Assembly: GCA_004796375.1 (NCBI GenBank)
Contig: QZLA01000119.1
Location: 1-51,777, forward strand
Direction of reading: 5' to 3'
DNA from: Desulfobacteraceae bacterium
GTDB taxonomy: Bacteria; Desulfobacterota; Desulfobacteria; Desulfobacterales; Desulfobacteraceae
DNA length: 51,777 bases
A program made the position numbers and the translations under genes. Under the pieces are notes generated by a model that was not told the DNA's origin, did no database searches, and saw only the letters and a program-made list of their open reading frames with translations. Numbering within the stretch: position 1 is the stretch's first letter; each line of letters opens with the position of its first letter. Positions 27,015-36,026 of the stretch are shown here, in pieces.

Positions 27015-27827
27015 CTATTGCGGTACGCAAAAGAGGTCAAAATGTTTGAGTGCCGTCATGTTATCGCGGGTGACGGGATCTCCTTTCAACTGCGCATCAT
27101 CATCACCAAAATAGAGTGAATATCCCAGGCTGGACAGAAAATCGTACATGTTTTTCCGGTAGGTGTCATCGGTTTTGATATACACCTCTGTCTTCAGGTA
27201 GGGCCTGAAGGTGACAATAATATCCCGCACGGATTTCAGTATGGACAGGTCATATCCTTCGGCATCCACCTTGATGAATTTAAGGCGGTCCAGGCGGTCT
27301 GCATATCGTTTTTCAAGAAAAGAGGGAAGATGAATTCCGGTGACGGTCTGTTTGAATGCATGGCCATGTTTCCATTTGCTGATGCCTTCATGGAATCCGC
27401 CATTACAGAATCCGGCATCAGAGTATTCAAACACCATATCCTCATCCACAGGGGTGGCTGCGACCATCAAGGGCGCAATGTTGGTTTTGTCAGGATTCAG
27501 TACGGCATTTTTATTAAGAACATGAAATACATAAGGATTGGGTTCAAGGGCAAGGACAAGTCCTGAAGTCCCTACTGCCAGCGCCATGGGCAGGGCCGTA
27601 TCACCGGAGTGTGCACCGATATCGATACAGAAGTCCCCTTTCTCCAAAAAGGTGCAAAGCGCATTCACAGCAGGCGCCTGGATCATCTTTTCAGATTCTG
27701 AAGGGTGAAGCCACTGGGCGTATTGTACCGATCCGTATCCATCCACGTCAAACTGCCGGATATCATACCCATACCGTTTGGGCCTGGGCTGAAACCCAAG
27801 CATATATATATATTCTTTTAATTTCAT
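27015..27827 (-). CDS. FkbM-family SAM-dependent methyltransferase
   Basis: 270 residues from ATG 27827, preferred over 27851 because GGAG lies 8 bases upstream. FCIDIGAHSGDTALPMALAV is SAM motif I, VLALEPNPYVFHVLNKN is motif II, and FIKVDAEGYDLSIL is the FkbM hallmark (KxDxEG). The C-terminal strand LKTEVYIKTDDTYRKNMYDF follows. FkbM enzymes O-methylate sugars or polyketides and are often found near surface polysaccharide genes, but no such genes are adjacent. It is on the same strand as the next small gene upstream, with a gap of about 100 bases. Confidence 0.88.
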   Translation of the reverse strand: MKLKEYIYMLGFQPRPKRYGYDIRQFDVDGYGSVQYAQWLHPSESEKMIQAPAVNALCTFLEKGDFCIDIGAHSGDTALPMALAVGTSGLVLALEPNPYVFHVLNKNAVLNPDKTNIAPLMVAATPVDEDMVFEYSDAGFCNGGFHEGISKWKHGHAFKQTVTGIHLPSFLEKRYADRLDRLKFIKVDAEGYDLSILKSVRDIIVTFRPYLKTEVYIKTDDTYRKNMYDFLSSLGYSLYFGDDDAQLKGDPVTRDNMTALKHFDLFCVPQ

Positions 27828-27933
27828 AAGTGATCTCCAAATAACCGGCATCGGGCCGGATTTTGGAGGGCATTCTAAGACGGGAAAACAGTTTCGTCAA
27901 GCTTGAAAACGAGGTCGGGCAGGGGGATCAATT

Positions 27934-28158
27934 TTATCTATGCTGCTTTTTCCGTTTCAGCCGCTTGGGTTTTCGTTTTATTTTAAAGTCGGGTATCCAG
28001 GCTGCCAGCGGGAGGGTCAATATAAAAACGGTTGCCATGGACGCCAGAATCCCCATTCTTGAAAGTGAAACCAGTTTAAAGAAATTCTGGTGGGGGATGG
28101 TATGTGTCACCAGAAAACCAAAAAGGACTGCACTGGTTAGAAAAATCAGGCGCTTCAT
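27934..28158 (-). CDS. Small two-helix membrane protein, unknown function
   Basis: 74 residues. An N-terminal hydrophobic segment (LIFLTSAVLFGFLVTHTI) and a second one (about residues 36-54, MGILASMATVFILTLPLAAW) suggest a hairpin in the inner membrane. A strongly basic tail follows (13 Lys/Arg in the last ~20 residues). A strong ribosome site (GAGGAGAACTT) directly precedes the ATG, which argues for a real gene. I do not recognise the family. The basic tail should face the cytoplasm and could bind nucleic acid or acidic lipid, but this is only inference from charge. Confidence 0.65.
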   Translation of the reverse strand: MKRLIFLTSAVLFGFLVTHTIPHQNFFKLVSLSRMGILASMATVFILTLPLAAWIPDFKIKRKPKRLKRKKQHR

Positions 28159-28288
28159 AAGTTCTCCTCTTCATTAAGGGAGTTGCATGGGTTGCAACTG
28201 TGAATAATCATAGCAAGGAGCATGCCTGTATGAAGTGGGTAAAAAAATCTTTTTATTTCAATGGGTTGAGATGGGCGTAGGAATGGTA

Positions 28289-28336
28289 TGACCCGACGAC
28301 CGCAACGAAGTATACAATTTGCGGTCACCCGGGTCA
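28289..28336. repeat. Two-part inverted repeat (stem TGACCCG / GACCGCAA), unexplained
   Basis: TGACCCG (28289-28295) and GACCGCAA (28298-28305) face TTGCGGTC (28319-28326) and CGGGTCA (28330-28336), giving a stem of 15 pairs interrupted by a small internal loop, with a 13-base apical loop. No T-run follows immediately on either strand, so it is not a standard terminator. It lies in the 253-base gap between the small membrane protein and the FmdB gene. Otherwise the gap holds only AT-rich sequence. Confidence 0.5.
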
Positions 28337-28411
28337 CAATTTTGGTCCCAAGGTTCCAAGGGGAGATTCATTCAATTAAATGCAGCAAACTGCTGCAGGT
28401 GATCAGGAGGC

Positions 28412-28603
28412 TCAGCCAAACCCTTTGGGGGCGTCAGCGGCGCAAGTGCCGATGCTTGATCCCATGAAACTCACAGCGCTCATGAGTTTTTTGACATCCT
28501 GTTTCTGGCATTCAGGGCACTCAATTCCCCCTTCTTCCCCCTTGAACACGAGTTTTTCAAAAGTATGACTGCAATGGCTGCATTGATATTCAAATATAGG
28601 CAT
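28412..28603 (-). CDS. FmdB-family zinc-ribbon protein
   Basis: 63 residues beginning MPIFEYQCSHCSHTFEKLV. The second knuckle is IECPECQ, giving the CxxC...CxxC zinc ribbon of the FmdB/CxxC_CxxC_SSSS family. The rest (KKLMSAVSFMGSS and a Cys-containing tail) also fits that family, including the Ser-rich stretch. FmdB was first named as a putative regulator of formamidase, and the general function is unknown. GAGGAAAACAA precedes the ATG. It stands alone, about 250 bases from the next gene downstream and divergent from a BvgS-like kinase. Confidence 0.9.
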   Translation of the reverse strand: MPIFEYQCSHCSHTFEKLVFKGEEGGIECPECQKQDVKKLMSAVSFMGSSIGTCAADAPKGFG

Positions 28604-28684
28604 TTGTTTTCCTCACCATTATTTTTTTTATGATAAATATATGGCTTTTTAAAGCGGTTTCAAGAGGTTGCAAAAGAAAATAGG

Positions 28685-28713
28685 TTGACGGCAACCCGGA
28701 GCCGGACTATGAT
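28685..28713 (+). promoter_or_regulatory. Strong sigma-70 promoter of the BvgS-like kinase gene
   Basis: TTGACG (28685-28690) and TATGAT (28708-28713) are separated by exactly 17 bases, and each box matches consensus at 5 of 6 positions. It lies about 50 bases ahead of the kinase start at 28765. It also shows that the in-frame TTG at 28726 is too close to the expected transcription start to be preferred. Confidence 0.65.
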
Positions 28714-28764
28714 GGATGTCTAATCTTGGTGTGGGTTTCTCATTCATTTGATAGGGTGTTGCGC

Positions 28765-31206
28765 ATGAATATCTTGGCCAGGTTCAGTGTCATAGTGATC
28801 GTGTGGTTATGTATCCCGTTTGGGTGGTTTCCCGGACAGGCCTCTTGTGAAGAACTCAGTAAAGAGGAATTGCTGTTCCTCAAGAGTGAGCAGCCCATCA
28901 TATTCGTCAGCCAGACCCGCTATCCGCCGTTTGAATTTATCGACAACCAGGGCGAGCGAACCGGTATGTGCCTGGAATTGGGACGTTGGATCGCAACGGA
29001 ATTCGGATTTCAAGCCAAGTTCTACGATACTCATTTCCATCAGGCCCAGGAGGATGTCATTACCGGTGAGGCGGATGTTCTCACCAGTTTGTTTTACAGT
29101 AAAAAACGGGATGTCCATTTTGAGTTCACCCAGATGATTTTTGAAGTGCCCGCCTCTATTTTTGTATCTGCCCGGCGCGTGGATATAAAAAATGTACAGG
29201 ATCTTGAGGGAATGCGCATCGCGATCCAGAAAGGGGACTATGCCAAAGAGTTTTTAGAGGGCCGCGACATCAATTTTAAACATATTCCGGCCAATGATTT
29301 TTCCGAAGCGATTGATCTTCTGGTGGGTTTTAAAGCAGATGCCATCATCGGGGATGAACAGATCGTTATGTATGAGATCTTTAAAAGTAAGCGGGCCGAC
29401 CTGGTTAAAATGGTGGGAGAACCGCTCTACATCGGTCGAAACTGCATGGCGGTTGCCAACGAGAACAAAATCCTGGCCGGCATTCTGAGTAAAGGGATCC
29501 GGGCAGCTCAAAGCCATGGGGTCATGGACAAGATTAACAAAAAATGGCTGGGTACCCATTATTCATCCGCTCAGCCGGCCCGGCCGCAGTATATTTTTCA
29601 TGTCAGTGTCGGTTCAGCAGTCGTTATTGCCATGATCGTGCTGATCTGGCTGTGGAATGTCAGGCTCCGCAATGCCGTCCGTATCAAGACAGAAGAGTTG
29701 ACCCGCAGGGAGGAGGCATTGATGCAGAGTGAGCGAAAGCTGAAAGCGATCCTGGAGGCCAGCCCTGATCCCATGGTGCTCTATGATGTCCAAGGACACC
29801 CCCAGTATATCAATCCTGTATTTACCAAGGTGTTCGGCTGGACATTGGAGGAACTCAAAGACAGGCGGATTCCCTATGTCCCGCCAGAGGAAGAATCCCT
29901 GGCCCGTGAAAAAATAGGACAAATATACAGCAGCGGACAGCCGTTGAGTTTTGAGACCCGCCGGATAACCAAGGACCGTCAGATACTGGATATCATTTTA
30001 AGCGCCGCTGTGACCAAAGATGAGGATGAAAAACCCAACGGCATGGTGGTCAACCTGACCGATATCACCAAGCAGAAAGCACTGGAAGCACAGTTTGAAC
30101 AGGCCCAGAAAATTGAATCGCTGGGCACCCTTGCCGGCGGGATCGCTCATGATTTCAATAATCTTCTCAGCGGCATTTACGGGTATCTGGACCTGGCACT
30201 GAAACTGACGACCCAGGCCGATGTTGCAAGATACCTGACCAAGGCGTTCCAGTCCTCTGACCGGGCCAAAGGATTGACCCAGCAGTTGCTCACCTTCTCA
30301 AAGGGCGGCGCACCCGTGAAAAAAGTGGATACCCTGATCCCCTTTATTGAAGAGACCACCCAGTTTGCCTTAAGCGGTTCCAGTATTTCCTGTGAGTTCA
30401 GTATTCCCAATGAGCTGTGGATGTGTGATTATGACAGTAATCAGATTGCGCAGGTGATCGATAATATTGTCATTAATGCCTGTCATTCCATGCCGGATCA
30501 AGGTGTGCTCAAAGTAGCGGCCATAAATCTGGACCTCTCCGGACAGCAGCACCCCATGCTGGATGGCAGCCGGTATGTCAGGATCTCTATTTCAGATTCA
30601 GGGGTTGGCATTCCCCGGCAGCACCTGAACCGTATTTTTGACCCTTTTTTTACGACCAAACAGCAGGGCAGCGGTCTGGGACTGGCAACATCCTACTCAA
30701 TTGTCAAACGGCATGGCGGCATTATCGAGGTGGAGTCTGAGCCTGAAAAAGGATCCGTCTTTCATATCTATCTGCCGGCAACGGGCCAGACAGGTGAAGC
30801 CTCCGTGGAAAAGGAGGACATGAATTATCAGGGGTACGGGCGGATTCTGATCATGGACGATGAGGAAGATATCCGTGACATGCTGTCTGATATGCTTGAA
30901 CTAATGGGATTTTCCTGTACAGGTGCCCGGGACGGAGAACATGCCCTTGACCTGTTTACCCGTGCCGTACAGGACAGTGACCCATTTCGTGCCGCCATCC
31001 TTGACCTGACCGTCCCGGGTGGGATGGGCGGCAAAGAGACCATAGCGCGTCTGCGGGAGCTGGATGGGCAAATCCCTGTATTTGTGGCCAGTGGTTATTC
31101 AGATGATTCGGTGATCGCAGATCCGGACCGGTTCGGGTTTACCGCAAGCCTGGAAAAACCATTCATGGTTACCGATTTGATCAGGGTTTTCAAAACATAT
31201 CTCTAA
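28765..31206 (+). CDS. BvgS-like hybrid sensor kinase (SBP3-TM-PAS-HisKA-HATPase-REC)
   Basis: 813 residues from ATG 28765, preceded by AGGG at 8 bases. After a signal or anchor (FSVIVIVWLCIPFGWF) comes a periplasmic amino-acid-binding-type domain (SBP_bac_3). It has QPIIFVSQTRYPPFEFIDNQ, then EGMRIAIQKGDYAKEFLEGR, and ends KINKKWLGTHYS. A membrane helix (AVVIAMIVLIWLWNV) precedes a PAS domain. The kinase helix LGTLAGGIAHDFNN has its His at about 462, and the ATPase shows GSGLGLATSYSIV. The receiver has its Asp at about 747 (AILDLTVPG). It probably senses a small polar compound through a Venus-flytrap domain. No output regulator is adjacent. It ends facing the AEC transporter. Confidence 0.93.
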   Translation: MNILARFSVIVIVWLCIPFGWFPGQASCEELSKEELLFLKSEQPIIFVSQTRYPPFEFIDNQGERTGMCLELGRWIATEFGFQAKFYDTHFHQAQEDVITGEADVLTSLFYSKKRDVHFEFTQMIFEVPASIFVSARRVDIKNVQDLEGMRIAIQKGDYAKEFLEGRDINFKHIPANDFSEAIDLLVGFKADAIIGDEQIVMYEIFKSKRADLVKMVGEPLYIGRNCMAVANENKILAGILSKGIRAAQSHGVMDKINKKWLGTHYSSAQPARPQYIFHVSVGSAVVIAMIVLIWLWNVRLRNAVRIKTEELTRREEALMQSERKLKAILEASPDPMVLYDVQGHPQYINPVFTKVFGWTLEELKDRRIPYVPPEEESLAREKIGQIYSSGQPLSFETRRITKDRQILDIILSAAVTKDEDEKPNGMVVNLTDITKQKALEAQFEQAQKIESLGTLAGGIAHDFNNLLSGIYGYLDLALKLTTQADVARYLTKAFQSSDRAKGLTQQLLTFSKGGAPVKKVDTLIPFIEETTQFALSGSSISCEFSIPNELWMCDYDSNQIAQVIDNIVINACHSMPDQGVLKVAAINLDLSGQQHPMLDGSRYVRISISDSGVGIPRQHLNRIFDPFFTTKQQGSGLGLATSYSIVKRHGGIIEVESEPEKGSVFHIYLPATGQTGEASVEKEDMNYQGYGRILIMDDEEDIRDMLSDMLELMGFSCTGARDGEHALDLFTRAVQDSDPFRAAILDLTVPGGMGGKETIARLRELDGQIPVFVASGYSDDSVIADPDRFGFTASLEKPFMVTDLIRVFKTYL

Positions 31207-31231
31207 AAACCGGCACATTACCCAGTTGGAT

Positions 31232-32152
31232 CTATCCGACAAAAATGAGTACCCAGGTGAGTGATATCATGGATACCAGGGTTGAGAATACAATGGATGC
31301 CGATGCCAGGCGGGTGTCAGATCCCATTTGAGAACTCAGCACATAGATGGCCGTGGATGTGGGCAAACAGAAAAAAATCATGCCCACGGTAACACCCGGT
31401 CCCTTTACATGGAACCATTTCAGGCAGTAAAACCCAACCACAGGCAGGAACAACAGCTTGAACAGGCTGGATATGACAGACAGTTTGAGGTGTCCCTTCA
31501 GATTTTTTAGAGAGAAGTCACTGCCGATGGACAGCAGGGCCATGGGCAGGGTAACCATGGAGAGCAGGCGGAATGTATTATTGATGTAAGCCGGAAAACG
31601 GATGTTCAGGGCATAGACCCCGATCCCCAGACAGCAGGCCAGGATCAACGGGTTTGAAATGATGGCCAGGGCAAGGTGCCTGAGCCGCTGTGCCGGGTTA
31701 TACTGGTTGGCAGAGAACCAGATCAGGATGCTGACCGACAGCACATTGATCACCGGGATGGCAAATCCAATGAGAATGCCGAACAACAGGACACTCTGGT
31801 CATCCAGTACCGTGACCATGATGGCCATCCCGATATAGGTGTTGAACCTGTAGCAGCTCTGGGAGAAACTTCCGGCCTCATAATCAGACACGTGTTCTGT
31901 AAGGATAAAGAGCGTACTGAGGATGAAGGTGATGAGAACAGCGGTCAATGCAGCCAGGGGCAGGGCCATATCAATGGCCCCTTGGGCCGAGTTCTGGCTG
32001 ATCTTCCAGAACAGCATGGCTGGAAAGAAGATAAAGTACACCAGCTTATCCGATGTTTTAAAAAACTCATCTTGGATAAAACCGCTGGTTTTAAGTATCC
32101 GTCCAAGTCCGACCAGGATGAATATGGGAAACAGTGAATTAACAACAATCAT
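31232..32152 (-). CDS. AEC-family (auxin efflux carrier-like) membrane transporter
   Basis: A 306-residue integral membrane protein, the normal AEC length. About ten hydrophobic helices are seen. VVNSLFPIFILVGLGRILKT is the N-terminal family hallmark, IGFAIPVINVLSVSILIWFS follows mid-protein, and LPMALLSIGSDFSLKNLKG is the conserved second half. These carriers move organic acids such as malate or malonate, or amino acids. The substrate is unknown here. GGAGCTGAAAA precedes the ATG. It is the downstream gene of a possible pair with the propeller kinase, whose stop is 54 bases upstream on the same strand, so that kinase might control its expression. Confidence 0.9.
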   Translation of the reverse strand: MIVVNSLFPIFILVGLGRILKTSGFIQDEFFKTSDKLVYFIFFPAMLFWKISQNSAQGAIDMALPLAALTAVLITFILSTLFILTEHVSDYEAGSFSQSCYRFNTYIGMAIMVTVLDDQSVLLFGILIGFAIPVINVLSVSILIWFSANQYNPAQRLRHLALAIISNPLILACCLGIGVYALNIRFPAYINNTFRLLSMVTLPMALLSIGSDFSLKNLKGHLKLSVISSLFKLLFLPVVGFYCLKWFHVKGPGVTVGMIFFCLPTSTAIYVLSSQMGSDTRLASASIVFSTLVSMISLTWVLIFVG

Positions 32153-32205
32153 TTTTCAGCTCCGGCATGCTGGCAACGCATCATCAGGAAATCCATTCAA
32201 CATAT

Positions 32206-35200
32206 TCAGGAAACCGGCAGGTGAATAATGAAATTCGTACCGATACCGGGCCGGGATTCAACCCTCATATCGCCGTGATGATCATTGACAATGATGAAAT
32301 AGGACACGGATAACCCCAAACCGGTTCCCTGGTCAGGCCCTTTTGTGGTAAAGAAGGGTTCAAAAATCCGTTTGCAGATTTTATCTTCAATTCCCGGGCC
32401 ATTGTCCTGTATTTCAATCCGAACCTTGCCTGGGATTTTTTTCAACCGGAGGATAATCTTGGGGGACCCGGTCGTATATGTGTGATCACTCATGGCCTGG
32501 GATGCATTTTTAACGATATTGAACATTACCTGCTGGATTTTACTGGGTTCACAATAGACTTCCGGGAGAGCAGGGTCGTATTCTCGAATAATGGATACGG
32601 CTTTGAAATCAAACTTTTTCTTTAAATCATAGTCGTTTTCAGCAAGCAAAATTGTTTTGTCCAACAAGGAATCCAGCCTGCAGGTTGTTTTTTCTGACGA
32701 CCCTTTTTTTGCAAAACTGAGCATGTTTTCTACTATTTTGGCAGCTCTCTGGCCGGATTTATTAATGGCTTCCAGTTGTTTTAGAATACCTCTCTGGGTC
32801 ATATATTCACGGATTGTCGATAGGCTTGTTCCCAGCCCCTCAGCCACTTGTGTGTTGGCTTTAAGATCACGGGTCAGCCTGGACTGGGCTACCTGGGCAT
32901 TTTGCATCATACCGGCAAGGGGGTTGTTTATTTCATGGGCCATGCCTGCGGCCAGTCCGCCAATGGACATCATTTTTTCGGACTGGATAATGATCTGTTC
33001 CATGTTTTTACGTTCAGTGATGTCCCTGGCTATGCTGTTAACCGATATCATCTGCCCGCTTTCATCATAATGGAAGTGGCAAGTCCATAGCACCGTGAGG
33101 CAGGCGCCTGTTCGACTGTTCACCTGATGATTCTCAATGCTGCCATTTGACTGCTGTTCTTTGATGCAGTTGTCAAACCACTGACGGGTCATGTCCTGGT
33201 CATCCGGGTGAACAAACTCAAATGCAGAGCGGCCAATGCATTGATCCACTGGCAATCCGTAAATGGTTTCAGCCATGGAGTTGACAAAAATCAGGTTTCC
33301 GTTGTGATCGACAATGGTGATCAGGTCATTGGTTCCCTCGACCACATCCCTGTATTTTTCTTCACTGATCCGAAGGGATTGTTCAACCCGCTTCCGCTGA
33401 TTAATTTCAAACGTCAATCGAACCAGGTACCATATGGTTCCGCTGATGATGATCAGGATCACAAGAACCAGGCTCGAATAAAACCATCGGGTTTGCCACC
33501 ACGGCGGGGAGACGACCAGATCAACGGACACCCCTTTGGTATTCCAGATCCCGTCATTATTTGACCCCTGAACCTGGAACGTATAGCTGCCCGGATCGAT
33601 ATTGGTGTATGCGGCAAATCGTCTGCGGCTGTCCACCTCGATCCAGCGGTCGTCGAACCCGAGAAGTCTATACCGGTATTGGTTCTTGTCAGGATCTGAA
33701 AAATCAAGGGCGGCAAAATCAAAGGAAAAGTAGCGGTCTTCGTAGCCGAGCTTCAAATGATTCAGCAGGGTCAGTGATGTGCCGGTATCATATTCCATGT
33801 TCATTTTTTTAAAGGACGTAATAACGACGTTGGGGATGTGCGGGTTGTCAAAGATCTTTTCCGGAGAAAAATGAATCATCCCATGAATTGAGCCAAAAAA
33901 CAGGTCACCGTTTTTTGCCATCAGTGTTGCGCCTCTGTTGAAAATCCCCAATTCGTAGTTTTTAATTATCCCGCGGGAAAAATCCATTACAGACAGCCCC
34001 TTGCTGGTGCTGATCCATAAATTATTCGGCGGATAAAACTGGAGTCCGGCAATGGAGGAATCGTTTAGTCCCTGTTCCGGACCGTATTGCTTAAGTTGAT
34101 TTGTTCGTGGATTCAAGCGATGCAGGCGGGAGGCCGTTCCAATCCACAGGTTATGATCCGCATCCTCTACAGCAGCCGTAATCAATCCCCCGGGTGCGAT
34201 ATTTTGATCCGAGGAACTGAAAATCCATTGTTTAAATCTCTTCTCGGTTTGATCAAATCGAAAAAGGTTCTGGTTGGCTACCCAGATACCGCCGCTGGAA
34301 TCCTGAAACAGGACTGAGTTGTGGCCGCCATGGACCTTAAAGTGCTCAAATTGAATTTCAGAAGGGGTGACACTATCGGATAGATCCAATCGATCAACAC
34401 CATGAAGCTGTGTTCCTACCCACAATCGATTTTGGTCGTCAATGAGCAGACTTCTGACAAGATTGCTGGACAGGGTGTCGGGATCACCATCATCTGCCTT
34501 GAAATGAAGAAATTGCCCCGTGCGCTTGTCAAAGCGATCAAGGCCGTCTTCCGTTCCAATCCACAGGTTCTGCCGGCTGTCCTCAACAATCTTCCAAACA
34601 TTGTTATGGCAGATACTGTTGGAATCGGTTGGATCATGTAGAAAATGTCTGTACTTTCCGCTGGCCGGATTATATTTCGTGAGTCCTCCCCCGAGAGTAC
34701 CAATCCAGAAAATGCCGTTGGCGTCCTCATGAATCGTTTTCACAGAGCTGTGGCTCAGACCGTCTGATCTCCCGGGATAGTGGCGCGTGACCTGGAATCG
34801 CTCTTTTTTCCGGTCAAATTTATTAACCCCGGCCCCATAGGTGCCAATCCAAATCACGCCGGAATGGTCTTCAAAAATTCCCCAGGTACTGTTATGGCTG
34901 ATTGAAAAGGGATTTACGGGATCATGCATATAGGACTTGAACATGTCACTCTCCCGATCATAGATGTTAACACCGCCGCCCCAGGTGGTCAGCCACATGG
35001 TACCGGTACGGTCTTCAAATGCCTTTATAACCTGATTATGACTGATGCTGTTGGGATCTTTGTTGTCATGGGTGTAGGACACAAACCGGCCTTCATTTCT
35101 GATAAACCGGTACACACCGTGGCCGAGAGTCGGAATCCAGATGTCATGAAATTGATCTTCTATCATATCTATGGCATGGGGCGTGCCGGGCAGGTAATGC

Positions 35201-35871
35201 GTGAAAATTCCGGTTGTAGGGTCAAACCTGTCACAACCGTTTTTCATGGTGCTGATCCAGATATGCCCCTGGCTGTCACAAAGGATTCCCGCGGTTGCAT
35301 TTGAAGAAAGGGAATCGGGATTTGAAGGGTCGTGCTGAAATCTTGTATAGGTATCGGTGTCGGGATTGTACCGGACAATTCCGGCATCCAGGGTGCTGAT
35401 CCATAAATTGCCGAATTTGTCCTCATCGATTTTGTAAGCGGTGTCACTGGGCAGGCTGTTGGTGTCTTCGGGATCGTGGCGAAAGAAGCTGAAGCGATTG
35501 TTTTTTTCATCAAACTTGTAAAGACCGGTGGATAAGGAAGTGGCCCATATGTTATTTTTACTGTCCAGAAACAGCTTGAGAATCGGCCCTTTCCCAATGG
35601 AGTAGGGATCCTCGGCATCTGGGAAGTAATTGATGAATTCGTATCCGTTGAATTTGCTGATACCGTTACCCGTCCCGAACCATAGAAAGCCATGTCGATC
35701 CTGGATCATATCATACACCACGGGATTGGCCAGGCCGTCCCGGGTGGTCAGATGCTCAAAATCGATCGTCCCGTATGGCAGAGAGTTTGCGGACAGATCC
35801 CTTACCATGGGGCTCAACCCAATGATCAGTACCGCAGCAAGTATATGGATGGACAATGATTTGAAGATCAT
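32206..35871 (-). CDS. Two-propeller (Reg_prop/Y_Y_Y) sensor histidine kinase with PAS domain
   Basis: A 1221-residue sensor. After a signal segment (SLSIHILAAVLIIGLSP), about 13 copies of a WxxT-G propeller repeat (for example LWFGTGNGISKF, IWISTMKNGCDRF, LWIGTEDGLDRF) run from residue 60 to about 670. They probably form two seven-bladed propellers. A Y_Y_Y domain (YRYRLLGFDDRWIEV...) and one membrane helix (WFYSSLVLVILIIISGTIWY) follow. A PAS domain and a kinase core end the protein, with GGLAAGMAHEINNPLAGM (phosphoacceptor His), NIVKNASQAM and GTGLGLSVSYFI. This is the layout of one-piece polysaccharide-sensing systems but without a receiver or DNA-binding part, so a separate regulator is needed. 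TATACT lies about 20 bases before the start. Confidence 0.92.
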   Translation of the reverse strand: MIFKSLSIHILAAVLIIGLSPMVRDLSANSLPYGTIDFEHLTTRDGLANPVVYDMIQDRHGFLWFGTGNGISKFNGYEFINYFPDAEDPYSIGKGPILKLFLDSKNNIWATSLSTGLYKFDEKNNRFSFFRHDPEDTNSLPSDTAYKIDEDKFGNLWISTLDAGIVRYNPDTDTYTRFQHDPSNPDSLSSNATAGILCDSQGHIWISTMKNGCDRFDPTTGIFTHYLPGTPHAIDMIEDQFHDIWIPTLGHGVYRFIRNEGRFVSYTHDNKDPNSISHNQVIKAFEDRTGTMWLTTWGGGVNIYDRESDMFKSYMHDPVNPFSISHNSTWGIFEDHSGVIWIGTYGAGVNKFDRKKERFQVTRHYPGRSDGLSHSSVKTIHEDANGIFWIGTLGGGLTKYNPASGKYRHFLHDPTDSNSICHNNVWKIVEDSRQNLWIGTEDGLDRFDKRTGQFLHFKADDGDPDTLSSNLVRSLLIDDQNRLWVGTQLHGVDRLDLSDSVTPSEIQFEHFKVHGGHNSVLFQDSSGGIWVANQNLFRFDQTEKRFKQWIFSSSDQNIAPGGLITAAVEDADHNLWIGTASRLHRLNPRTNQLKQYGPEQGLNDSSIAGLQFYPPNNLWISTSKGLSVMDFSRGIIKNYELGIFNRGATLMAKNGDLFFGSIHGMIHFSPEKIFDNPHIPNVVITSFKKMNMEYDTGTSLTLLNHLKLGYEDRYFSFDFAALDFSDPDKNQYRYRLLGFDDRWIEVDSRRRFAAYTNIDPGSYTFQVQGSNNDGIWNTKGVSVDLVVSPPWWQTRWFYSSLVLVILIIISGTIWYLVRLTFEINQRKRVEQSLRISEEKYRDVVEGTNDLITIVDHNGNLIFVNSMAETIYGLPVDQCIGRSAFEFVHPDDQDMTRQWFDNCIKEQQSNGSIENHQVNSRTGACLTVLWTCHFHYDESGQMISVNSIARDITERKNMEQIIIQSEKMMSIGGLAAGMAHEINNPLAGMMQNAQVAQSRLTRDLKANTQVAEGLGTSLSTIREYMTQRGILKQLEAINKSGQRAAKIVENMLSFAKKGSSEKTTCRLDSLLDKTILLAENDYDLKKKFDFKAVSIIREYDPALPEVYCEPSKIQQVMFNIVKNASQAMSDHTYTTGSPKIILRLKKIPGKVRIEIQDNGPGIEDKICKRIFEPFFTTKGPDQGTGLGLSVSYFIIVNDHHGDMRVESRPGIGTNFIIHLPVS

Positions 35872-36026
35872 TTTATTTTGGTGCAGTATAAATTGTCAGC
35901 ATGGTTTAAAAAGAACTCCAAACGGCTTTAGAAATCAAGTATTGTATTTAAATCAAGGTCGCATGTTAACACAAAAGTAATGGGATGTAAAAATAAAGCA
36001 ATGACAACTCGATAGGGAAATATACC

